A DNA stretch of 64,000 nt from Gemmatimonadota bacterium (GTDB taxonomy: Bacteria; Gemmatimonadota; Gemmatimonadetes; Longimicrobiales; Gaopeijiaceae), in the NCBI GenBank assembly GCA_028873815.1, contig JAPPNN010000044.1, positions 1 through 64,000 on the forward strand. The letters run 5' to 3'. Both the position numbers and the translations under genes were made by a program. Of this stretch, positions 37,501 to 46,148 are shown piece after piece. The first letter of the stretch is position 1; each line of letters starts with the position of its first letter. The notes below the pieces were generated by a model. It was not told where the DNA came from, made no database searches, and saw only the letters and a list, made by a program, of their open reading frames with translations.

Positions 37501-38173
37501 CGCGCTTCCCACGGTGCCCGAATGGGATGACCGGGTGCGCCTGACCCGCGAGAAGGAGGCGCTCGGCTTCTTCATATCGGGCCACCCGCTCGACCGTTAC
37601 CGCGAAATCGCGCAAGCGTTCGATGAGGTGGGCGCGATGAAGACCAGAATGGGCGACTCCGTCGAGATGGCCTGCGTGGTCACGGCCGTCGCCCGCCAGG
37701 TATCCCGCCGTGACGGTTCGGAGTGGGCCAAGATCACTGTCGAGGGCTTTCACGGTACCGCGACGGTCCTCGCGTTCAAGGACGTGTGGCAGAGCTACAA
37801 GGGCACGGTGGAGACCGACGCCGTGGTGCTGCTGCGCGGCAAGGTGAGCGACCGGGACCGTGATGAAGGAGATCCCCCCGTATTCCTCGATTCCGCCGAG
37901 CCCCTCGGGCAGGTGCGCGGCAGCGGGCGTCTGGCCGTGCGGATCGACCTCGGCGGGCACGAATCGCTGGCGGACGACACCTTCGCATCTGCCCGCGCAG
38001 TCGCCGACGCACACCCCGGAGCCGCCCCCGTCGAGGTGGTCCTCACCGAGTCGAACGGATCGGGCGTGCCTCGCCTGAGGTCGCGTTCGCTGAGAGTTTC
38101 GCCGGACCGTGAGACCATCCGTGCCCTCGAGGGTGTCTTTGGCAAGGGACGCGTCGGCTTGGCGAAGGTATGA
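34550..38173 (+). CDS. dnaE: DNA polymerase III alpha subunit
   Basis: This encodes 1207 aa. The frame is open far upstream, but the protein begins at a TTG at 34550 (SFVHLHTHSEYSLLDG), two bases after the S12 stop. Translation is presumably coupled. The PHP domain keeps its metal-ligand pattern (HTH, TDHG, GMEAY, HYHLVLLA, SACMAGE, NDAHF), so it may be an active proofreading nuclease. The polymerase core has MPDIDIDFC (Asp422, 424, 426), followed by the tandem HhH and OB-fold regions near the end. Two low-complexity Gly/Ala-rich insertions sit at about residues 309-342 and 552-574. It replicates the chromosome with the beta clamp. Confidence 0.95.
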   Translation: MSFVHLHTHSEYSLLDGANRLADLVKKACEFEMPALALTDHGCLYGAWTFQKLARKAGVKPIIGMEAYVAPGDRRERARSGQGGKAHYHLVLLARDAEGYRNLMKLSSIGYTEGFYYRPRLDRDTLARHSDGLIVSSACMAGELARHLNAGNDDSAREVADWYANAFPDRYYLEVQAHGTPGQADLNQKIFALADDMGLPVVATNDAHFLQPDHHAAHDILVCIGTAKSKDDEDRLTYDDGLYFKSHEEMAAAFPGRPEVIENTLKIADEVSLTLEKKYRLPRFPLPEPFSDDNEYLVHLVEAGARERYASASGAGGGEGEPNAPGPGAEAGAGEDALPGHVRQRLDYELAVILKTGYAGYFLITWDFIRWARENGIPVGPGRGSAAGSLVSYALRITDLDPIEYGLLFERFLNPERISMPDIDIDFCYERRGEVIEYVRQKYGRDAVGQIITFGTMKSRAVIRDVGRVLGFEVGETDRIAKKIPNQPGQSYTVAEAVKQIRDVKALYASDDRHRKLFDYSITLEGLSRHASVHAAGVVIAPGPLSDYVPICTQGKGSRNGGGGRAHATGAEDGPDIVTQYDMNCLEDAGMLKMDFLGLKTLTVIHDAVQAVKDRQGEFRHPETGTVFESDAMDDVPLDEVDVYRMLASGGTSGVFQFESNLALDKLRAMRCDRFDDLVATNALIRPGPLDSGMTDKYIQRKLGREPVSYPAPGLEHILEPTYGIIVYQEQVMLIASDLAGYSLAEADVLRKAMGKKDAELIRAELDRFQGRVTERGLPRGAAARLAGQIETFGRYGFNKSHSVAYSLLSYKTAWLKRYYPAEFMAALLSSVLDKTDDVVKYIGECRDLGRYHPALEDGLVVLAPDVNESGWKFTVVGPGTIRFGLGAVRGVGAAAVQSILGARSQGGPFRSLFEFLKRIDLRAVNKRACEALIASGALDSCGHRAQLLAGLDAAYGEVMALLQEAELGQRSLFGGGGLERPVPALPTVPEWDDRVRLTREKEALGFFISGHPLDRYREIAQAFDEVGAMKTRMGDSVEMACVVTAVARQVSRRDGSEWAKITVEGFHGTATVLAFKDVWQSYKGTVETDAVVLLRGKVSDRDRDEGDPPVFLDSAEPLGQVRGSGRLAVRIDLGGHESLADDTFASARAVADAHPGAAPVEVVLTESNGSGVPRLRSRSLRVSPDRETIRALEGVFGKGRVGLAKV

Positions 38174-38244
38174 ATTCGCTGCCTGTGCGACCCGTAGAGA
38201 GTATCGGAGCAGCCGCAGCTTGTCCGTCAGGAGAGAGACGAAGC

Positions 38245-39708
38245 ATGAGAACACTGTTGATTTGCACGACCATCGCGCTTGCCCCGCTCGGCACGCCTTC
38301 TCAGGCATACGGCCAGGAGTCGGAGCAGGGGACCACCGACCCGTCCGAGTTCGTCGGGAACTGGGTGGGGTCACTGAGCGTGGGGACGGTGCAGTTGCGC
38401 ATGCGCTTCGAAATCGGCGAGAGCGGGGGAGAGCTGACCGCAAACGTATTCTCGGTGGATCAGGGCAATGCCCAGGTTCCGGTCGAGTCCGTGACCCTGA
38501 CGGGCGCCACGGTAGCCATAGCGATGCCGATCGCAGGGGCCACGTTCGAGGGCACGCTATCGGCCGACGGCAACAGCATTGAGGGGTCTTTCGCCCAGAT
38601 GGGCAGTACGCTGGCCCTGAATCTGGAACGAACCGACGCGGAAGAGACCGAGACACGCCGTCCCCAGGACCCGGTCGAGCCGTTCCCCTACCTGTCGGAA
38701 GATGTCAGCTACGCCAACCCGGACGGCGGCCATACGCTGGCGGGCACCTTTACCAGACCTGAATCCGGCGGCCCCTTCCCGACCGTGATCCTGATCTCGG
38801 GCTCGGGTCCCCAGGACCGGGACGAGGCCTTGTTGGGACACCGCCCCTTCCTGGTACTCTCCGACCACCTTACGCGTCGCGGGATCGCGGTCCTGCGCTT
38901 CGACGATCGCGGCTTCGGCGAATCGACGGGGAACTTCGCGACCGCCACCTCACGCGATTTCGCCTCGGATGTGCTGGCCGGCGTCGCCTACCTGAAGACC
39001 CGGGACGACGTGGATGCGGATGCGATCGGACTGGCCGGACATTCCGAGGGGGGCCTGATCGCACCCATGGTGGCCGCCGGGTCCGATGATGTCGCCTACA
39101 TCGTGCTGATGGCGGGGCCGGGCGTGAACGGCGAACAGATCCTGTATGCGCAGGGGGAGCTGATCGCGCGGGCGAACGGCGCCTCCCGGCAGGCGATCGC
39201 CCAGAACCGGGAGCTCCAGCGCGCCATGTTCGCGGTCCTCAAGGCGGAACCCGACGTGGAGCGCGCCGGCGCAGTACTTGCCGAACTGGTGCGCGCCGCC
39301 CTGGAGGAGGCGGGTGAGGAGGTGCGCGCGCAGGCCGGAATCACCGACGACGCTACCCTCGACGGTGCGGTGGCGGCCCAGGTCCAGTCCGTGAACACGC
39401 CCTGGTTCCGCTACTTCCTGACCTACGAACCGGCGGAGACGATCGAACGGGTCACGGTCCCGGTTCTGGCAATCAACGGCGAGAGAGACCTGCAGGTGCC
39501 GTACGAGGAGAACCTGCGCGAGATCGAAGCGGCGCTCCGGCGCGGCGGGAACACGGAATACGAGATCCATGCCCTGCCCGGCCTCAACCACCTGTTCCAG
39601 TACTCCGACACCGGGTCGCCAAGCGAGTACCAGGCGATCGAGGAGACCTGGGCGGTCGAGGTCATGGAACTCATCGCGGACTGGATCCTGGAGACGGTGG
39701 AGGGCTAG
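38245..39708 (+). CDS. exported alpha/beta hydrolase
   Basis: This encodes 487 aa. AGGAGAG at 38229-38235 and a signal peptide ending near AYGQ support the ATG at 38245, although the frame opens at 38170 in an ATGA overlap with dnaE. Residues about 30-135 form a beta-rich N-terminal domain. The hydrolase domain follows with LISGSGPQDRDE, the nucleophile elbow GHSEGG, an acid in INGERDLQVP and a His in LPGLNHLFQ. Similar proteins are annotated as esterases or acyl-peptidase-like enzymes. The substrate is unknown. Confidence 0.88.
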   Translation: MRTLLICTTIALAPLGTPSQAYGQESEQGTTDPSEFVGNWVGSLSVGTVQLRMRFEIGESGGELTANVFSVDQGNAQVPVESVTLTGATVAIAMPIAGATFEGTLSADGNSIEGSFAQMGSTLALNLERTDAEETETRRPQDPVEPFPYLSEDVSYANPDGGHTLAGTFTRPESGGPFPTVILISGSGPQDRDEALLGHRPFLVLSDHLTRRGIAVLRFDDRGFGESTGNFATATSRDFASDVLAGVAYLKTRDDVDADAIGLAGHSEGGLIAPMVAAGSDDVAYIVLMAGPGVNGEQILYAQGELIARANGASRQAIAQNRELQRAMFAVLKAEPDVERAGAVLAELVRAALEEAGEEVRAQAGITDDATLDGAVAAQVQSVNTPWFRYFLTYEPAETIERVTVPVLAINGERDLQVPYEENLREIEAALRRGGNTEYEIHALPGLNHLFQYSDTGSPSEYQAIEETWAVEVMELIADWILETVEG

Positions 39709-39717
39709 CCCGGGCTG

Positions 39718-40635
39718 CTAGCCGCTAAACCGGGAGGTTCGCAGCCGCTCCGCCCGCGTCCACAGTCCGGGTGCCCCCAGCGCCTCCGCCAGGTCCCGAA
39801 AGCCGTCGGTGGCGCCTCGCCACTCCAGTTCATCCACGTCGTCGAAAAGGGCCGCGCTGTCGCGCAGCGTCGCGAGGTCGCGGAACAGGAAGGCTGCGGC
39901 CCGATTGGCCCTCAGTGACTCCGCCAGCCGTTTCGCGCCCCGCACGCTGACGTCCCAGCGGACGGGGTGCCCCGGGATGTTCTCCAGGTGACCGTAGCGG
40001 GCGAGCACCGTCGCGGTGGACTTCGCCCCCCAGCCCGGAACGCCCGGGAATCCGTCGGCGCTGTCTCCCACCAGCGCGAGGTAGTCGGGGATGCTCGCAG
40101 GGGCCACGCCGAACCTGGCGACCACGCCAGGCTCGTCGCGCACCTCGTTCTTCCGGCGGTCCAGCTGCACCACGCGGTCCCCGACCACGCACTGGGCCAG
40201 ATCCTTGTCGGGAGTGCAGATGAACACCCGATCCACGCGCGGGTCCCGGCGGGCCCGGGCCGCGCCGGACGCAAGCCCGTCGTCCGCCTCCAGATCCTCC
40301 ATCGGCCAGACGGGCACGCCCATGGTCGTGAGCGCTTTCTCCAGAGGGTGGAACTGGGCCAACAGCTCCGGATCGATCCCCGCGCCCGTCTTGTACCCGG
40401 GCCAGAGGTCGTTGCGGAACGACTCGATCACGTGATCGGTCGCGACCGCCATGTGGGTAGCTCCCCGTTCCAGCATGCCGAGCAGCGACGCGAGCACGCC
40501 GCGCATGCCCCCCACCTCACGCCCCGCCGAATCCGTGGCGGAAGGTGCGCCGAAGTGGTGCCGGAAGAGTTCGTAGGTGCCGTCTACGAGGTGGATGTTC
40601 AAGGGCTGGACGCGTACTATGCTGAGGCTGACCAC
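39718..40635 (-). CDS. stand-alone FEN-type 5'-3' exonuclease
   Basis: This encodes about 305 aa. It resembles the N-terminal nuclease domain of DNA polymerase I without the polymerase. Acidic metal ligands are visible in LVDGTYELF, VATDH, LEADDGLAS and CTPDKDLAQ. The helix-hairpin-helix VGDSADGFPGVPGWGAKSTA follows. The start is uncertain: the frame is open into the divergent peptidase gene, but the conserved domain begins at IHLVDG, so I used the GTG at 40635; a TTG at 40602 is also possible. It probably removes flaps or RNA primers. It converges on the hydrolase gene with only nine bases between stops. Confidence 0.85.
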   Translation of the reverse strand: MVSLSIVRVQPLNIHLVDGTYELFRHHFGAPSATDSAGREVGGMRGVLASLLGMLERGATHMAVATDHVIESFRNDLWPGYKTGAGIDPELLAQFHPLEKALTTMGVPVWPMEDLEADDGLASGAARARRDPRVDRVFICTPDKDLAQCVVGDRVVQLDRRKNEVRDEPGVVARFGVAPASIPDYLALVGDSADGFPGVPGWGAKSTATVLARYGHLENIPGHPVRWDVSVRGAKRLAESLRANRAAAFLFRDLATLRDSAALFDDVDELEWRGATDGFRDLAEALGAPGLWTRAERLRTSRFSG

Positions 40636-40690
40636 TGCAGGACGCCCACAGTCGCCCTTCGTCGTTCCGAGCGCAACAAGGAGCCAACCC

Positions 40691-42763
40691 ATGACCGCCA
40701 TGCCCAGCCTCCGACACTTTCGCGTGATCGCCATCGCGATCCTTGCAATCCCGCTTCCGGCGGCCGCCCAGGAGAGCCACGCCGACGATCTGCTCACGGT
40801 CGGGCACTACCTGGACATGGAGCGCGTAGGCGATCCGCAGATCTCGCCGGACGGTAGTCGGATCGTCTTCGCCAAGTCGTGGGTCAACAAGATGGAGGAC
40901 CGCTTCGATTCCGAGATCCGGATCATGGACGCCGACGGTGGCCGGAAGCGCTTCCTGCTGAAGGGTTCGAATCCACGGTGGTCCCCGGACGGCACCCGCA
41001 TCGCATACCTTGCCCCGGGCGATCCTTCCGGTCAGCAGATCTGGGTGCTCTGGATGGACGCGGAGGGCGCCCCCACACAGGTCACGCGTGAGACCGAGGC
41101 TCCGACCAATTTCCAGTGGTCCCCCGATGGGGAATACATCTACTTCCAGCGCTTCGTGGCACACCCGAATCCTTGGCCGATCGACCTGCCGGCGCCTCCG
41201 GAGGGTGCGAGTTGGACCGCGCCGCCCCGGATCATCGACCGGATCCACTACCGCTACGACCGGATCGGGTTCCTGGAGGACGGGTTCACCCATCTTTTCC
41301 GGGTTCCGAGCGGCGGCGGTACCGCCCGCCAACTGACCAGCGGCGAGTGGCACGCGGGCGCCACCTTTGCGCCGGGCGTGGGCAACGTCGGGTACGACCT
41401 GACGCCCGATGGCGGCACGCTGCTCTTCGACGGCCTCATGGAGGATACGGACAACCGCTATCGCGAGTCGCACATCTATGCTCTGGATCACGCGACGGGC
41501 GACATCCGCCAGCTGACCTCCGAGCGCGGGCCCTGGGCGCGTCCGCTGGTGTCGCCCGACGGGCGGCACATCGCATATACGGGCTTCCCCTGGACGTCGC
41601 AGACGTACAAGACCACCGAGCTCTACGTGATGGACGCCGACGGCGGCAACGCGCGCCTGGTCTCCGGGGACCTCGACAGGGACATCGGCGCCATGCACTG
41701 GTCCCAAGACTCGCGCGGCGTGTACTTCACCGCCGGCGACCGCGGTACGATGAACGTGCACTACGCGACCACCGACGGTGAAGTCACCCAGGTCACGGAG
41801 GGCAACCACATGCTGTCGCTCACCTCGGCCACGGAGGATGGCCAGGCTGTCGGCACCCGCACCTCCCCGCACGAACCCGGCGATGTCGTCGCCTACGACC
41901 TGAGCCGCCCGGACGACATCCGGCAGCTCACCGAGGTCAACGCCGAGGTGCTCGCGGGCATGCGCCTGGGCGACGTGGAGGAGATCTGGTACGAATCGAC
42001 CGGGGGCACGCAGGTGCAGGGCTGGATCGTCAAGCCGCCCGATTTCGATCCCGACGGGAGTTACCCGCTCATCCTGCACATTCACGGCGGCCCGCACGCG
42101 ATGTACAACGTCGCATTCAGCTATCCATACCAGAACTTCGCGGCCAACGGCTACGTGACGCTGTACACCAATCCCCGGGGGAGCACCGGATACGGGACCG
42201 ACTTCGGCAACGCCATCGACAACGGCTACCCGTCCGTCGACTATGACGACCTCATGGCCGGGGTCGACGCGGTGATCGATCGCGGCTACATCAACGAGGA
42301 CCAGATGTACGTCACGGGCTGCAGCGGCGGAGGCGTGCTCTCCAGCTGGGTGATCGGCCACACGACGCGCTTTGCGGCGGCGGGCGTGCGCTGCCCGGTG
42401 ACCAACTGGATCAGCTTCGCGGGCACCGCCGATATCACGGTCTGGGGCTACTACCGCTATCACGGCTACCCGTGGGACAATCCGGACAAGTACCTGGAGC
42501 ACTCATCGCTGATGTATGTCGAAAACGTCACGACTCCCACGATCGTGATCACCGGCGAGCTGGACCTGCGAACTCCGATGGCGCAGTCGGAAGAGTACTA
42601 CCAGGCGCTGAAGCAACTGGGCGTCCCGACGAAGCTGCTCCGCTTCCAGGAAGAGTACCACGGGACCGGCTCCAAGCCCTCCAACTTCATGCGCACCCAG
42701 CTCTACCTGATGAAGTGGTTCGAAGAGTACGGCGGCGAGCCGAGGATGACGATGGACGGATAG
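40691..42763 (+). CDS. S9 family prolyl-oligopeptidase-like peptidase
   Basis: This encodes 690 aa. AAGGAG at 40678-40683 sets the start, and a signal peptide ends near PAAAQ. A WD40/TolB-like propeller with repeated SPDG blocks (about 40-420) precedes the hydrolase domain. The nucleophile lies in GCSGGG (Ser545, where GGSYGG-type elbows are usual), the acid in GELDLRTP (Asp625) and the His in EYHGTG (His657). It is the third S9 peptidase of the window but of the acylaminoacyl/oligopeptidase type rather than DPP-IV. It probably acts on exported peptides. Confidence 0.92.
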   Translation: MTAMPSLRHFRVIAIAILAIPLPAAAQESHADDLLTVGHYLDMERVGDPQISPDGSRIVFAKSWVNKMEDRFDSEIRIMDADGGRKRFLLKGSNPRWSPDGTRIAYLAPGDPSGQQIWVLWMDAEGAPTQVTRETEAPTNFQWSPDGEYIYFQRFVAHPNPWPIDLPAPPEGASWTAPPRIIDRIHYRYDRIGFLEDGFTHLFRVPSGGGTARQLTSGEWHAGATFAPGVGNVGYDLTPDGGTLLFDGLMEDTDNRYRESHIYALDHATGDIRQLTSERGPWARPLVSPDGRHIAYTGFPWTSQTYKTTELYVMDADGGNARLVSGDLDRDIGAMHWSQDSRGVYFTAGDRGTMNVHYATTDGEVTQVTEGNHMLSLTSATEDGQAVGTRTSPHEPGDVVAYDLSRPDDIRQLTEVNAEVLAGMRLGDVEEIWYESTGGTQVQGWIVKPPDFDPDGSYPLILHIHGGPHAMYNVAFSYPYQNFAANGYVTLYTNPRGSTGYGTDFGNAIDNGYPSVDYDDLMAGVDAVIDRGYINEDQMYVTGCSGGGVLSSWVIGHTTRFAAAGVRCPVTNWISFAGTADITVWGYYRYHGYPWDNPDKYLEHSSLMYVENVTTPTIVITGELDLRTPMAQSEEYYQALKQLGVPTKLLRFQEEYHGTGSKPSNFMRTQLYLMKWFEEYGGEPRMTMDG

Positions 42764-42777
42764 CCGCGGCGGGCGGG

Positions 42778-43287
42778 TCAGCCGCGCGGTTGCCGCTGCA
42801 GCAGGCTCCTCAGGGTCTCGGTCTGCTCCTCGTTCAGCAGGGCCGAGAAGTCCCTGTGCAGGACCTCGAACGCGGGACCGAGCTGATCGACGAGACTGCG
42901 CATCTCCTGCATCGCCTGTCTCGCTTGCGCGTTGCCAGCGCCCGCGCCGCGCCGGGCGCCGCCGCCTCTCCGCGCGGCCCCCATGCGGTCGCGCATCTGT
43001 GCCCGCACCCGGTCGTACCGGCCCAGCGCGCTCTTGTTGGCTTCCCGGAAGTCCGCAACCAGGACGGCCGCACTGTTCGCCTGCTCATCGCTGAGCGCAA
43101 GACGCTGGGAGAAGCCTTCGAAGCGCTGATCCAGCGCGTCCCACAGACGCACTCCGGGATTGTTCGCGAATCCGCCGAATGCGCCGCCGGGGCGCTGTGC
43201 GGTCGCGGAATCGGGCAAGGCGGCCGTGGCTGCCAGGGCGACGATGCCCAGGGCGAAAAGGGACTTGAGGTGTCTATTGCGTCTCAT
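42778..43287 (-). CDS. Spy/CpxP-like periplasmic protein
   Basis: This encodes 169 aa. AGGAGA upstream supports the ATG at 43287, and a signal peptide ends near ATAQ. The rest is helical and Arg/Gln-rich, with two LTxxQ-like motifs, LALSDEQ and LLNEEQ, as in Spy/CpxP/ZraP-type periplasmic chaperones. A Gly/Arg-rich linker (about 97-115) separates the two helical parts. It lies four bases after the DUF5916 gene, suggesting that it may help that outer-membrane protein fold. Confidence 0.7.
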   Translation of the reverse strand: MRRNRHLKSLFALGIVALAATAALPDSATAQRPGGAFGGFANNPGVRLWDALDQRFEGFSQRLALSDEQANSAAVLVADFREANKSALGRYDRVRAQMRDRMGAARRGGGARRGAGAGNAQARQAMQEMRSLVDQLGPAFEVLHRDFSALLNEEQTETLRSLLQRQPRG

Positions 43288-43375
43288 GACGGGTATCTCC
43301 TGGCAAGGATGCTCGATGGGGCGCGGGCACCGTCCGTTGCCCTGTCCCTTTACGACATTCCGGCATCGCAAAGCG

Positions 43376-45598
43376 TTAGAACGCGACCAGCTTCGTCACC
43401 TTCAGCGTCACCGCCCGATCGATCACGCCGGCCTGCCCCGGTTCGGGACTCCGGTCGCGAAGCTCCGAATAGACCAGGAAGACATCGCTCAACGGAGCAT
43501 GGATCAGGTTGAAGCGGACATTGGTCTGCAGTCGGTCGGAGGCCTCGTTGTACTGCACGAACGCGCTCAGGAACGTCCGCGTGTCATGCGCGTACCGGAG
43601 GCGTCCGGCGAAGAGGTTGGCGTCGAAGGTTCGGCCTGCCAACGTCAAGTGATTGCGCTGCGCCGTGCCCTCCACGAACAGGTGGGCGCTGGGACGCAGC
43701 GTTACGCCGCCGGTCACCGAGGATCGCTGGCCGTCGAAGAATTCTCCCCGCGTGACCGCCAGCGTGCCCCCCAGCTTGCGGCCGAGGTTGGACCTGTAGC
43801 TGGCCGTGAACGCGCCGAAGTCGTACTCGCCTGCCGGTATGGCGACGCCGGCGATGGGCGTGGCGGAGTCAAACCGCTCGTACGACGCCGAGTACTCCAT
43901 CGTGAGCATGCCGCTGTCGAGGAACGCGACCCCAAGGCCAGGCGTGATTTCCCGGCTCTCCAGCGTCCATCCGAGATCCGAAAACAGGTTGACGTCCACA
44001 TAGGGATTGAGTTCGCGCACGTGGGGGATGGCCGGTTGCGGATGCGCGCCCAGCGTCACGAAGCCCTGCCGCACGCCGCGCCGGGCTACGAACCCGACCC
44101 CCGGGTTGAAGTCGTCGCCGACCGTCTTTACGAGCACCGAAGCCGCCCACAGCGGGTCCCGCCATGCGAACTCGAGCGCTCCGGTCGTCCTATCGCCGTT
44201 CGCATCGGGCTCGTCGGTGACGGCCAGGTAGGAGTTGAGCAGCATCCGCCCACCGGCGAGCCGCAGGTTGGCGTCGGCGCCGAACGTCCGGTTGTAGGCG
44301 TCGGCCAAGCCCCGGCCCGTGCCCTCGCGGTTCACGAACATGAACCCGATGTCGCTGCTGGTCAGGACGTTTTTCCTGAGGCGCACCACGGCGAAATTCT
44401 CGCCTGGGTGCGAAGGCCCGTCGCGCGTCTGCATGTTGAGGAGGCCGACCGCATAGTCACCGACACGGCCTGTCATGCGCGCGCCCGCCGCGATCGGGAC
44501 CGGCGTGCGGTCGGCCGACAAGCCGATTCGGCGACTGTGGAAGAGCTTGAAGTTCTGTGGGCCGGATCCTGTGCGGAAGTTGCGGACGCGGGCGTCCTGG
44601 AAGCTGAAGATCCCGTCGTTCTCCAGGAAGAAGTCCCGTTTCTCGGGGAAGAAAAGCGAGAATCGCGTGAGGTTGATCTGCTGTTCGTCCACCTCCACCT
44701 GTGAGAAGTCCGTCAGCGCGGTGACGTCCAGCGTGAGCTGGGGTGTAATCCCCCACTTCAGGTCGAACCCCCCTTCCAGCTTCTCCGACGAGCCGTCGTT
44801 GCGGAGCCCGTCGCTCCGCACCCCGTTGACGAACGGCTTGACCCACAGGTTGCGTCCCTGCCCCAGCCCTTCCAGCGATGTCAGCGTTCCTGCCCGGGAC
44901 ATCTTGTAGACGCGAAACTGGCGGGTGAGCGGCGCCCAGTTGGAGTCTTCGGAGATTCGCCTGATTCGCCGCGAGAAGTTGATCCCCCAGTCCTGCGGTC
45001 CTTCCGTCTCGCGGAACCGGAGCGTCGTCATCGGCACCGCGATCTCCGCCACCCATCCGTACTCGGTGATCCTCGTGGCGACCTCGACTTCGCCCTCCCA
45101 GGCCCGGTTCACGGACTGCTGGTCGTTGAAGGCCTGCGCATCGAAGAGCGCCCCGGCCGGATTCACCGCGAAGAGGAACGCGTTTTGCCGGTCCAGGTAC
45201 GTGTCGAGAGCGAAGCCGAAGATGTCCGAATCCTGTGTCGCGAAGTCCTGCTCCATGCCGGCCGATACCAGCGCCTCCGGGCGACTGTCGTACATCGTCG
45301 CGCCGACGTAGAGGCGCTGCCGGTCGTAGAGCACGCGGACGACGGTGCGCTCCGCCGACGGAACGCCCTGGTTCGGAATGGACTGGTAGAAGACGCCCCG
45401 GGTGGAGTCGGCCAGTGCCCATGCCGCCTCGTCCAGATTGCCGTCCAGCGCGATCGGCGAAGTGGCGCGTCTGGCCTCCAGCGACGGACGCGGCAACGCG
45501 TCGGGGTCGATGCGGTCGACCGGGACGACTTGAGATGCCAGCGGGTGTGGCGCGGCTATCAGGAGCGCCACGGCAAGGGCGCGGGGAGGAACTGGCAA
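43376..45598 (-). CDS. DUF5916 outer-membrane protein with CBM9-like N-terminus
   Basis: This encodes 740 aa. The start is a TTG at 45598, six bases after the stop of the upstream gene, and opens into a signal peptide ending near LASQ. Residues about 40-230 form a carbohydrate-binding-9-like domain (PIALDGNLDEAAWALAD, FGFALDTYLDRQNAFLFAVNPAGALFDAQ, WVAEIAVPMTTLRF). A long beta-barrel-like region follows and ends in VTKLVAF, with the terminal Phe of an outer-membrane protein. The family is common in the FCB group and its substrate is unknown. Confidence 0.88.
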   Translation of the reverse strand: MPVPPRALAVALLIAAPHPLASQVVPVDRIDPDALPRPSLEARRATSPIALDGNLDEAAWALADSTRGVFYQSIPNQGVPSAERTVVRVLYDRQRLYVGATMYDSRPEALVSAGMEQDFATQDSDIFGFALDTYLDRQNAFLFAVNPAGALFDAQAFNDQQSVNRAWEGEVEVATRITEYGWVAEIAVPMTTLRFRETEGPQDWGINFSRRIRRISEDSNWAPLTRQFRVYKMSRAGTLTSLEGLGQGRNLWVKPFVNGVRSDGLRNDGSSEKLEGGFDLKWGITPQLTLDVTALTDFSQVEVDEQQINLTRFSLFFPEKRDFFLENDGIFSFQDARVRNFRTGSGPQNFKLFHSRRIGLSADRTPVPIAAGARMTGRVGDYAVGLLNMQTRDGPSHPGENFAVVRLRKNVLTSSDIGFMFVNREGTGRGLADAYNRTFGADANLRLAGGRMLLNSYLAVTDEPDANGDRTTGALEFAWRDPLWAASVLVKTVGDDFNPGVGFVARRGVRQGFVTLGAHPQPAIPHVRELNPYVDVNLFSDLGWTLESREITPGLGVAFLDSGMLTMEYSASYERFDSATPIAGVAIPAGEYDFGAFTASYRSNLGRKLGGTLAVTRGEFFDGQRSSVTGGVTLRPSAHLFVEGTAQRNHLTLAGRTFDANLFAGRLRYAHDTRTFLSAFVQYNEASDRLQTNVRFNLIHAPLSDVFLVYSELRDRSPEPGQAGVIDRAVTLKVTKLVAF

Positions 45599-45604
45599 GG
45601 GCGG

Positions 45605-45952
45605 CTAAAGCAAGCGGTCCAGGCTCACGATGAGGCCGACGATGAGCACGACCTGGCCCAGCAGGAGCTGATACATGCGCGTCTTGAGGCCTTCCACGCT
45701 CAGGTGGAGCTTTGCGATCTCGCCCGTCACTTCGGTGCGGAGTTCTTCGAGCTTGCTGTTGATGTCGGTTTGGAATTCCTGGAATGTGTTCTCGAGGTCG
45801 CGCACCTGTCCCCTGGTCGCCCCATGGCCGGCGGCAAAGCCGTGAAACACGGTGACAAGGGTCTCCGCCTGGGACGCTTCGAATCCGGCCGCCTCAAGCG
45901 CCCGTGCAGCTTTCAGGGTGTCGACTCCGAACTCATTCATGGCTTCGAACAT
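45605..45952 (-). CDS. DUF1640-like coiled-coil membrane protein
   Basis: This encodes 115 aa. GGAGG lies upstream of the ATG at 45952; a second Met four codons in is possible. An N-terminal helical hairpin (LKAARALEAAGFEASQAETLV) is followed by a coiled coil (about 48-95) and one C-terminal membrane helix (LLLGQVVLIVGLIVSL). This is the layout of the DUF1640/CCDC90-type family. The function is unknown. It precedes the DUF5916 gene and is probably co-transcribed with it. Confidence 0.75.
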   Translation of the reverse strand: MFEAMNEFGVDTLKAARALEAAGFEASQAETLVTVFHGFAAGHGATRGQVRDLENTFQEFQTDINSKLEELRTEVTGEIAKLHLSVEGLKTRMYQLLLGQVVLIVGLIVSLDRLL

Positions 45953-46148
45953 CCCGTTCTTCCTCCCGTGGTGTCAAGTCGAAATCAATCAGGTTCCAAG
46001 CACCCTCAGGATCACTGTGGCGCGGGGGCAGGAGGATGGCCGGATGGGACTTCCGATGCCTATTGTGCTCTCGCGGACCGGAACTTCAGTTCAGGCCGGC
46101 GGGTTATCATGCCCGCGAGGCCCCTGCAATCAACTGATGAGGACGTCC

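Noticed and set aside
40517..42502. Long antisense open frame over the S9 peptidase gene
   Set aside because: Shadow of the plus-strand gene: no signal, no motif and no ribosome-binding site, and it would cover a divergent promoter.
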